From CAVWDI01 sp046259385 (GTDB lineage Bacteria > Chloroflexota > Anaerolineae > Anaerolineales > UBA4823), in NCBI GenBank assembly GCA_046259385.1, contig JBJYWI010000149.1, positions 1-11,783 of the forward strand: a stretch of DNA of 11,783 nt, given 5' to 3'. The position numbers and the translations under genes are program-made. The notes below the pieces were generated by a model. That model made no database searches and was not told the DNA's origin. It saw nothing but the letters and a program-made list of their open reading frames with translations. Shown here piece after piece: positions 1-5,969 of this stretch (position 1 is the first letter of the stretch; the number at the start of each line of letters is the position of its first letter).

Positions 1-1300
1 AACCGGTGTTAATCAACCAGACTTGAGAATTGTGCTTTTCAATTTTTTTACCCAGTAAATCCGCATAAATTGATGGATGCAAGGGAAGGAATGGAGCCCC
101 AAAGCAGGCGGAGAAGGTTGCCTTGGGTTCGGTAATACCTTTTTCCGTACCTGCTAATTTTGAGGTATACCCAGATAGAAAGTAATACATTGCCTGTTCG
201 GGGCTAAGTCGGGCGATGGGGGGCATTACCCCAAAAGCATCTGCGGACAGGAAAAATATGTGCGATGGGTGCTTTCCTAATCCGGTGTTGACACTGTTTG
301 CTAAAAATCCAATTGGATACGCTGCTCGGGTATTTTCCGTGAGGCTCGAATCATTAAAATCGATCCGCCTTGAATATTGGTTGATTGTAACGTTTTCGAG
401 TATTGTTCCAAAGTGACGGGTTGCTCCCCAGATTAAAGGCTCCAAATCCTGGCTTAAATTTATTGTCTTTGCATAACAACCGCCTTCAAAGTTGAAAATC
501 CCTTCAGCATTCCATCCATGTTCGTCATCTCCGATAAGTGATCGTTCAGGATCTGAAGAAAGGGTGGTCTTACCAGTGCCTGATAAACCGAAGAAAAGTG
601 CCACATCCCCGAATTTGTCTACATTTGCGGAGCAGTGCATGGGAAGCACTCCCTGTGGGGGCAGAATGTAATTTAAGACTGAAAATATTGATTTTTTTAT
701 CTCACCAGCGTAACTGGTTCCGCCAATAAGGATAATTTTTTGATCTAAATTCAGAACAACAAATACTTCGGAATTAGTACCGTCTTCTTCGGGGTTAGCA
801 TGAAATCCAGGGGCATGCATGATTGTATATTCCGGAACATGATTTCCAAGCGAATTGACATCCTGACGAACAAAAAGGTTACGAGCGAACAAACTGTGCC
901 AAGCTGTTTCTGTTATTACCCGAATTTGAATCCGGTATTTCGGGTTTGCGCCGGCGTTTGTATCCTGGATAAATACATCTCTTCCTTGGAAATACGCACG
1001 CATGTGATGCAGTAATCGTTCAAAGCAGGTGGGGTCCATAGGGCGGTTTATGTCTCCCCACCAAACTGTGTCCTCTGTTACTTTATCTTTTACAATGAAT
1101 TTATCATTTGGCGCCCTACCTGTGTGCGAACCTGTACGAACGACAACTGCGCCCTCATGAGCCAATACCCCCTCCCTTCTGGCGACGATGCGTTCGAGAA
1201 GTGCACCAGTTGTTAAATTCCAATACGACATGTTGAGATTTCGCAAACCGTGGTTTCCAAGGTCGAATTCGCTTGGAACTCCCATTTTATTTATTGTCAT
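1..1300 (-). CDS. pckA: ATP-dependent phosphoenolpyruvate carboxykinase, 3' end cut off by the window edge
   Basis: It converts oxaloacetate plus ATP to phosphoenolpyruvate, CO2 and ADP in the cytoplasm, the entry step of gluconeogenesis. My reading of the minus strand gives about 433 uninterrupted codons. The family is usually about 520-540 residues, so roughly the last 100 lie outside the window. Visible motifs in order: TGRAPNDKF near the N-terminus (substrate arginine); GGTSYAGEIKK; MHCSAN around residue 221 (metal-binding His222); the P-loop GLSGTGKTT at 238-246 with Lys244; IGDDEHGWN and FNFEGGCYAK just after it (metal and nucleotide binding); and ENTRAAYP around residue 325. The GTGKTT P-loop and overall alignment fit the ATP-type rather than the GTP-type enzyme. 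The ATG at 1300 has an AGGAG ribosome binding site at 1309-1313, 8 nt away. It lies 62 bp after pnp on the same strand with no obvious terminator between, so read-through from pnp is possible. No frameshift was seen. Confidence 0.95.
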   Translation of the reverse strand, partial: MTINKMGVPSEFDLGNHGLRNLNMSYWNLTTGALLERIVARREGVLAHEGAVVVRTGSHTGRAPNDKFIVKDKVTEDTVWWGDINRPMDPTCFERLLHHMRAYFQGRDVFIQDTNAGANPKYRIQIRVITETAWHSLFARNLFVRQDVNSLGNHVPEYTIMHAPGFHANPEEDGTNSEVFVVLNLDQKIILIGGTSYAGEIKKSIFSVLNYILPPQGVLPMHCSANVDKFGDVALFFGLSGTGKTTLSSDPERSLIGDDEHGWNAEGIFNFEGGCYAKTINLSQDLEPLIWGATRHFGTILENVTINQYSRRIDFNDSSLTENTRAAYPIGFLANSVNTGLGKHPSHIFFLSADAFGVMPPIARLSPEQAMYYFLSGYTSKLAGTEKGITEPKATFSACFGAPFLPLHPSIYADLLGKKIEKHNSQVWLINTG

Positions 1301-1362
1301 ACGTATAGCTCCTTTGGTTCAGGCTGCGTTCAACAGTAATTTTGTGATCAAGATATATATAT

Positions 1363-3564
1363 TTACCGTTTTCTATTCGAACTCCTGCGGTCGTTTCGGC
1401 GTCTGGTCTGACCTGACTTCCTGTTGCCGCCTCTTATTCGATCCCGCTCAGATGCTTCTTCAGCAGTCCAACCTTCAAGTACCGCCTGCCTGGATAAACG
1501 GATTCGCCCTTGGGAATCGATGTCAGTCACCATAACTGTTATTTCGTCGCCTTCCCGTACGACATCTTCTACTTTCTCAACTCGTTGCGAGTCCAGTTGG
1601 GAAATATGGACAAGCCCTTCGACATGGGGAATTATTTCCACGAAAGCTCCAAAATCAACTACTCTTACAACCTTGCCGGTATAAATTCTTCCAATCACAG
1701 CGGATTCAGTTAGAGCCTCAATTTTTTCGTGTGCGTTTTGTGCGCTTTCGCCATCTGTTGCAGATATAAAAACAGTTCCATCTTCATCGATATCGATTTT
1801 TGTACCTGTTTCATCCTGGAGACTCCGAATTGTCTTTCCTCCCGGACCGATTACTGCACCAATCTTATCGACAGGAATGTTGACAACCGTTATTCGCGGC
1901 ACATGTGATTTTAATTCTGGGTTTGGTCTGGAGATTACCTCACTCATTCTATCCAGAACGAAAAAACGAGCATCTTTTGCGCGATGAAGAGCCTGGGACA
2001 TCAGTTCGGATGTAATTCCGGAGATTTTTATGTCCATCTGTAGGGCAGTTATGCCTTCTCTGGTTCCAGCAACTTTGAAATCCATATCTCCAAGGTGATC
2101 TTCCATACCTAAAATATCAGTGAGTATCCTGTAGCTCTCTCCTTCCATTATTAATCCCATCGCAATTCCGGCAACCGGTGATTTAATCGGTACACCCGTA
2201 TCCATGAGAGCAAGTGTGGACCCACATACAGATGCCATTGATGACGAACCATTGGAGGATAGCACTTCGGATACTAACCTGAGGGTATATGGGAATTCTG
2301 ATTCAGCCGGTATCACTGGAAGAAGTGCACGTTCAGCAAGGGCGCCGTGACCAATATCCCTTCTGGATGTACCCCGAAGAGGTCTTACTTCACCTGTGGA
2401 GAAAGGTGGAAAATTATAGTGATGGATATATCTTTTTGTATCTGAAGGGGTGAGATTATCGAGTTCTTGGGCTTCACGTGGGGTTCCAAGTGTTGCGAGT
2501 GTCAGGACCTGGGTTTCACCTCTTGTAAATAATCCTGATCCGTGCGCTCTTGGACTTACATCCACCTCACACCATATTGGACGGATTTCCTCAGGAGAAC
2601 GTCCATCTGGTCGTTTTCCTGTTTCTAAAATTCTTCTTCTAATTACTTTCTTCAATATTTCATCGAATTCAGTCTTAACCTGGGCAACTTTATCTTCTTC
2701 ATCTTCACTGGTGAGTTTTGAGAGAGTCTCGTCCCGTAATAAATCAATGGAATTGTATAATTCGGTTTTTTCGTAAGGTCTATTTAAAATGTTACCCAAT
2801 GAACTGACCACATGGGATTCGACCTCCGGGGTGAAAAATCTTTCATCTGGTGTTTGGCTTAGATATTCACGCTTCTTTTTCCCGAGCTCATTCGCCATTC
2901 TTATTTGAGTATCAATGATTGGTTGGATGGCTGATTGACCTATTCTCAATGCATCAATGATTAAATCTTCGCTTACCTCTTTAGCGCCGCATTCAACCAT
3001 TAACACCGCATCTTGGGTGCCTGCAAGACGAAGGTCTATATCAGAGCTTTCTAATTTGTCAAAAGTAGGGTTGACGACAAATTTGCCATCCACATGACCA
3101 ATTCTTACGGCTCCAACCGGTCCATTCCAGGGAATATCCGAGATGGCCAACGCCGAGGAAGCAGCATTGACCGCCAAAATATCCATGGGTGTATTTCCAT
3201 CAGTCGAATAAGAATATAAAATGACCTGGATGTCATTTCGTAGATCTTTAGGAAAAAGTGGTCGCAGCGGCCGGTCAGTCAATCTTGCTGTGAGAATAGC
3301 CTCTTCTCCTGGGCGACCTTCCCGCCTGAAAAATGAACCTGGTATTCGACCTCCTGCGTACATACGCTCTTCAAAATCAACCGTTAGTGGTAAAAAATCA
3401 ATTCCAGGTCTGATATTTGCGCTCATTGTCGCCGTTGCAAATACCATAGTGTCACCAGTTCTGAGTGTTACAGCTCCTCCTGCTAACCCAGCCAGTTTTC
3501 CAGTTTCAAATATAAGGGTTTGATCTTCCAATTCAGATTTATAAGTATATGCTTCTTGTTTCAT
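1363..3564 (-). CDS. pnp: Polyribonucleotide nucleotidyltransferase (PNPase)
   Basis: This is a phosphorolytic 3'-to-5' exoribonuclease of mRNA decay, normally a trimer and often bound to the degradosome. The 733 residues are a normal full length. Domains in order: first RNase PH domain (about 15-145), all-helical linker, second RNase PH domain (about 325-510) with the conserved acidic motifs GDMDFKVAG (second Asp is residue 495) and QMDIK (Asp511). A KH domain with GPGGK at 573-577 follows, then an S1 domain (about 622-692) with VDFGAF around 637. The last 40 residues are very rich in Arg, Ser and Asn, a basic tail that may add RNA affinity. The ATG at 3564 has a good AGGAG site at 3570-3574, 5 nt away. 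It lies downstream of rpsO, the usual gene order, but a Rho-independent terminator separates the two and the leader carries hairpins. pnp therefore probably has its own promoter or depends on partial read-through. Confidence 0.98.
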   Translation of the reverse strand: MKQEAYTYKSELEDQTLIFETGKLAGLAGGAVTLRTGDTMVFATATMSANIRPGIDFLPLTVDFEERMYAGGRIPGSFFRREGRPGEEAILTARLTDRPLRPLFPKDLRNDIQVILYSYSTDGNTPMDILAVNAASSALAISDIPWNGPVGAVRIGHVDGKFVVNPTFDKLESSDIDLRLAGTQDAVLMVECGAKEVSEDLIIDALRIGQSAIQPIIDTQIRMANELGKKKREYLSQTPDERFFTPEVESHVVSSLGNILNRPYEKTELYNSIDLLRDETLSKLTSEDEEDKVAQVKTEFDEILKKVIRRRILETGKRPDGRSPEEIRPIWCEVDVSPRAHGSGLFTRGETQVLTLATLGTPREAQELDNLTPSDTKRYIHHYNFPPFSTGEVRPLRGTSRRDIGHGALAERALLPVIPAESEFPYTLRLVSEVLSSNGSSSMASVCGSTLALMDTGVPIKSPVAGIAMGLIMEGESYRILTDILGMEDHLGDMDFKVAGTREGITALQMDIKISGITSELMSQALHRAKDARFFVLDRMSEVISRPNPELKSHVPRITVVNIPVDKIGAVIGPGGKTIRSLQDETGTKIDIDEDGTVFISATDGESAQNAHEKIEALTESAVIGRIYTGKVVRVVDFGAFVEIIPHVEGLVHISQLDSQRVEKVEDVVREGDEITVMVTDIDSQGRIRLSRQAVLEGWTAEEASERDRIRGGNRKSGQTRRRNDRRSSNRKR

Positions 3565-3608
3565 TTTTGCTCCTATTTTAATCCCCGCATGGTCAGGTCC
3601 TGAAACCT

Positions 3609-3629
3609 GAGAATAAAGAAATTATTCTC
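3609..3629 (-). repeat. 8-bp perfect hairpin in the pnp leader
   Basis: The arms GAGAATAA (3609-3616) and TTATTCTC (3622-3629) are perfectly complementary around a 5-base loop, about 45 nt upstream of the pnp start codon. A smaller 6-bp hairpin (TCAGGT at 3593-3598, ACCTGA at 3605-3610) touches it on the start-codon side, and the two share bases 3609-3610. They could be tandem or alternative structures. An RNase III site or translational control element is plausible by analogy with other pnp leaders but is not shown. Confidence 0.5.
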
Positions 3630-3748
3630 ACCTTTCAATACCTAACCTGCGAAGAATTGTTCTAGATTGTTTCCTTAAATAATAATTTGTATTTTAAAAA
3701 AATCATATTATGATTTGGATCTTTTTTAATTAAATATCAAGATAAATA

Positions 3749-3776
3749 ATCAAATGGCTGGCGAATCCCATTTGAT
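3749..3776. repeat. 9-bp perfect inverted repeat between rpsO and pnp
   Basis: ATCAAATGG (3749-3757) and CCATTTGAT (3768-3776) are perfectly complementary with a 10-base loop. On the minus strand the repeat is followed by an AT-rich stretch but not by a clean U-run, so it is a weak candidate for a second terminator. It could also be a processing hairpin or an operator. Confidence 0.4.
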
Positions 3777-3870
3777 GCTCTTCTTATTCTCCCCCGGTAT
3801 TGTTCATTAATTTGGTCCTTTTTTCTTCCAGAGGAAATTATTTTTAATCCGTTTATTAACTACATCAGCG

Positions 3871-3906
3871 AAAAAAAAGTAGATGGTTGACTTTAATCCA
3901 TCTACT
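3871..3906 (-). terminator. Rho-independent terminator of rpsO
   Basis: Reading the minus strand, AGTAGATGG (3906-3898) pairs perfectly with CCATCTACT (3886-3878) around an 11-base loop, and is followed immediately by a run of T (complement of the eight A at 3871-3878). It lies 13 bases beyond the rpsO stop codon. There is no T-run on the other strand, so it acts only toward pnp. It would end or attenuate rpsO transcripts before they reach pnp. Confidence 0.85.
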
Positions 3907-3919
3907 CTGAGTGGAATAT

Positions 3920-4192
3920 TTATTTTCGCCGAATGTTTAAACGGTCAGTTAATGCTACGTATCTTTCAAAGTCTTTTCTTCGAAGGTAAGACAATAAACT
4001 GCGCCGACGCCCCACCATTTTTAACAAGCCTCTTCGTGATGATTCATCATGTTCATTAATTCGCAGATGGTCGGTTAAATATGAAATCCTTTTTGTAAGG
4101 ATAGCAACCTGAACCTCTGGGGATCCGGTGTCGTTTTCGTGCCTTGCATATTCCTGCATTATTTTTGTTTTTGTAGCTTTATCTATAGTCAT
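3920..4192 (-). CDS. rpsO: 30S ribosomal protein S15
   Basis: S15 binds 16S rRNA early in assembly of the small-subunit platform and contacts 23S rRNA in an intersubunit bridge. The protein has the family signature NDTGSPEVQVAILT, then HDESSRRGLLKMVGRRRSLLSYLRR and an end in RLNIRRK. Three in-frame ATG codons are possible, at 4213, 4204 and 4192. I chose 4192 because it gives 90 residues starting MTIDKATK, matching the usual 88-90 residues. The other starts add 7 or 4 residues not typical of the family. No start has an ideally spaced Shine-Dalgarno sequence: a GGAG (4212-4209) lies 15 nt before 4192 and inside the longer version. The gene has its own promoter and terminator and precedes pnp, the conserved bacterial order. 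Confidence 0.95.
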   Translation of the reverse strand: MTIDKATKTKIMQEYARHENDTGSPEVQVAILTKRISYLTDHLRINEHDESSRRGLLKMVGRRRSLLSYLRRKDFERYVALTDRLNIRRK

Positions 4193-4213
4193 GACATTCT
4201 GCATAAACTCCAT

Positions 4214-4293
4214 TTCTTTTACTAGCAGGTCTCCAGTTTGATAGTCGATCTGAATTCGAACGCTGATAAACCATCAAAAAGGACTAGTCAAAG
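4214..4293 (-). promoter_or_regulatory. Structured rpsO leader, candidate S15 autoregulatory element
   Basis: From a start point expected near 4294, the leader of about 80-100 nt can form a 9-pair stem (TTTGATGGT at 4278-4270 with ACTATCAAA at 4245-4237, one G-U pair). An outer 6-pair helix of ACTAGT (4288-4283) with GCTAGT (4226-4221) encloses it and ends just before the possible starts. S15 represses its own mRNA through leader structures in several bacteria, using unrelated folds. That this leader does so is inference. Confidence 0.35.
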
Positions 4294-4300
4294 TAAACAG

Positions 4301-4329
4301 ATTATACCAAATGAGAAGTATTGAGACAA
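4301..4329 (-). promoter_or_regulatory. Sigma-70-type promoter of rpsO with extended -10
   Basis: On the minus strand, TTGTCT (4329-4324) is separated by exactly 17 bases from a perfect TATAAT (4306-4301). A TG one base upstream of the -10 makes it an extended -10. The -35 matches 4 of 6 consensus bases. The expected transcription start is near 4294. The promoter lies only about 23 bp past the stop of the upstream AlkD-like gene. Confidence 0.75.
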
Positions 4330-4351
4330 GACAAGTCTTCTTTATGCACAG

Positions 4352-5170
4352 TTATTTGTTTTCACCTGCTCTATGTTTGCGTAAATCTTTACGTAATTCA
4401 TTCTGTATTTCAGGTGGAAAATTCTTTAGGCTACTTCTGATTAACATTGCTGTGTCTTGGCTATCGCTTAGGTTTAAAAACCTTTTTAAGTAAAAGAATG
4501 TTTCCTGTGGGGAGTATTTAATAAGTGCTTCGATAAGCTCTAATAAGTCAGTGTAAATTTCTAATGTATGGTTACGAACCAATGGTTGAATCAAGTTATA
4601 AATTCTTGGGAGTGTTTTGGTACCCTGTTGTTCTACCAATGGAATTAAAATACGAATTGCGGATTTTTTGTAAAATGGATCATCACTTGAAATCCATTCT
4701 TCGATTAGTCTAAGAAATTCGTCGGGGTATTGTTCCCTGAAAGAAGATAATCCATGGATCACAAGCATGTCAACAAGGATTTCTTCTGTATTCTTATCAA
4801 TATATATTTCCAGTCTATTTGTTATTTTTTCTGGAGAGTTAATTCTCACCGCTCCAAGTAGGTGAGCGCATAATTGCCGGCATTCTAGGTTGGGCTGTTT
4901 CCATAACCTATCACATATTTGCAAAGTTATCTCAGGATTATCCTCAATTTTTGGCATGAGGTCTTTTACAACTTGCTTAAGTACAGGGGCCTTGACCTGA
5001 AATGAATGTATCTTTGAAGCGGGTCTGCCTGCTATTCCTGATCTCCTCGATCTATCTGCAAAAGTTTCTAGGAAATCCAAGTACTTAACTACGAATTTTT
5101 CGGGAATATTAAAGTACTGGACGAGTTCTTCAGATTGCTTTTTTAGGAAATCGGGTTGGATCGCTGGCAC
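4352..5170 (-). CDS. HEAT-like repeat protein, probably related to the AlkD DNA alkylation-repair family
   Basis: The 272 residues are almost all amphipathic helices, arranged as HEAT-like pairs from about residue 60 to 250. There is no signal peptide or membrane segment. Segments such as LWKQPNLECRQLCAHLL (89-105), DPFYKKSAIRILIPLV (164-179) and KYSPQETFFYLKRFL (218-232) resemble the repeats of AlkD-type DNA glycosylases, which remove bulky or charged alkylated bases. Asp134 (in EEILVDML) could match the AlkD catalytic Asp. The flanking Trp residues that line the AlkD pocket appear absent, and the expected Arg looks replaced by Lys, so glycosylase activity is doubtful. The start is a GTG at 5170, because an in-frame stop lies just upstream and no later ATG fits; it has no clear Shine-Dalgarno sequence. 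It follows the LOG-like gene by 24 bp, probably as one operon. Other HEAT-repeat scaffold roles are possible. Confidence 0.6.
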   Translation of the reverse strand: MPAIQPDFLKKQSEELVQYFNIPEKFVVKYLDFLETFADRSRRSGIAGRPASKIHSFQVKAPVLKQVVKDLMPKIEDNPEITLQICDRLWKQPNLECRQLCAHLLGAVRINSPEKITNRLEIYIDKNTEEILVDMLVIHGLSSFREQYPDEFLRLIEEWISSDDPFYKKSAIRILIPLVEQQGTKTLPRIYNLIQPLVRNHTLEIYTDLLELIEALIKYSPQETFFYLKRFLNLSDSQDTAMLIRSSLKNFPPEIQNELRKDLRKHRAGENK

Positions 5171-5194
5171 TGGTACTATCTAATTTTAATTGTA

Positions 5195-5755
5195 TTAATC
5201 TTGGCAATAATCATAAATGTGCTCATCAATAATATTCAAAGTCTGGCCTGAATCTTCTGCAAAAGAAATTAATTTGCGATGTTCTTTGGGTATAAAGTCA
5301 TCCATGCACGTATATAAATTGTGTATGGCGTCGAACCAGCTGGAACCTATCAGGATTAAAGGACGGGAGGGCAAAGCTTTAATAATCATATTATTCCACA
5401 GTGAGATTACTTCGTTTAAAGTCCCTATACCTCCATTGAGCGCTAAAGCAATATTACATTTATTAATTAAGACAAATATCCTTTCTCTAAGATATTGCCG
5501 CCGGATCTCTTCTTGAACCCAGTGATTTGGTTTAACAGGACGGTAGGACTCGATTTCATCACAGGTCACGCCGATAACATGCGCACCATTTTCAGCTGCT
5601 CCTTTTGAAACTGCTTCCATCGTTCCCATATAGCCGCCGGTGAGGACAGTGAACCCGCGTTTACCAAGCAATCGCCCTAATAGCAAACCCTCTTGGTAGG
5701 CTGGTTCACTGGGTTTAGGTAATGAACTTCCAAAAACCGAAATCTTTACATTCAT
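5195..5755 (-). CDS. LOG/SLOG-superfamily Rossmann nucleotide-binding protein
   Basis: This is a 186-residue protein with the fold of the 'lysine decarboxylase-like' LOG family, whose best-known members release free cytokinin-type bases from nucleoside monophosphates. The N-terminus MNVKISVFGSS is a typical first strand and nucleotide loop. TGGYMGTMEA (39-48) corresponds to the GGGxxGLMGA motif. NGGIGTLNE (107-115) corresponds to PGGxGTxxE, with Asn in place of Pro and the final Glu kept. Arg92 precedes it, but the usual RK pair is not evident. These changes suggest a divergent member that may bind a nucleotide for another purpose. I chose the ATG at 5755 over the longer frame from 5848 because homology starts there, an AGGA lies about 10 nt upstream, and a TATAAT at 5789-5794 sits inside the longer version. 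It is first in a probable two-gene unit with the AlkD-like gene. Confidence 0.8.
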   Translation of the reverse strand: MNVKISVFGSSLPKPSEPAYQEGLLLGRLLGKRGFTVLTGGYMGTMEAVSKGAAENGAHVIGVTCDEIESYRPVKPNHWVQEEIRRQYLRERIFVLINKCNIALALNGGIGTLNEVISLWNNMIIKALPSRPLILIGSSWFDAIHNLYTCMDDFIPKEHRKLISFAEDSGQTLNIIDEHIYDYCQD

Positions 5756-5788
5756 TTCTTGATTATCCTGATTTATTAATATGGCAAC

Positions 5789-5794
5789 ATTATA
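5789..5794 (-). promoter_or_regulatory. Possible -10 element for the LOG-like gene
   Basis: A perfect TATAAT on the minus strand ends 34 bases before the chosen ATG at 5755. The -35 region is poor (no good TTGACA-like hexamer 16-18 bp upstream), so this is a weak call. It supports the shorter protein start. Confidence 0.35.
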
Positions 5795-5969
5795 AAGGAA
5801 TGAATCATAATCACGCCATAGCCAAAGGTATTCCTTTTTTCTGATCATGTTTGTGGTTTACAATTATGGAACGAATCCAATTGTGAAATTATTTAAAAGA
5901 ATTTGATGTTTTATTTCATAAATTAAAATGGATTTTATTCAATATTGATAGAAATTTATATCATCAGAT

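Larger units (their letters stand above)
3565..3870 (-). promoter_or_regulatory. AT-rich leader/spacer between the rpsO terminator and pnp, with several inverted repeats
   Basis: No gene is visible in these bases. Reading toward pnp, the region holds a 9-bp perfect inverted repeat at 3749-3757/3768-3776, a 7-1-7 AT-rich palindrome at 3701-3715, and two hairpins close to the pnp start (3609-3629 and 3593-3610). The pnp ribosome binding site follows. A pnp promoter is expected here because a terminator lies upstream, but I found no convincing -35/-10 pair with 16-18 bp spacing. In E. coli the pnp leader forms a hairpin cut by RNase III and used for PNPase autoregulation. Whether this leader works the same way is inference only. 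Confidence 0.45.

Noticed and set aside
1188..1535. Plus-strand open frame spanning the pckA-pnp junction
   Set aside because: It is antisense to the 5' end of pckA and the 3' end of pnp, both clearly coding, and its protein shows no family-like features.
5756..5848. N-terminal extension of the LOG-like protein starting at 5848
   Set aside because: There is no ribosome binding site at 5848, the Rossmann homology begins at residue 32 of the extended frame, and a TATAAT lies inside the extension.
5849..5969. Promoter for the nucleotidyltransferase fusion gene (TTGATG at 5903 and TAAAAT at 5924)
   Set aside because: The spacing is only 15 bp and the hexamers are poor matches. The region is too AT-rich to call one.
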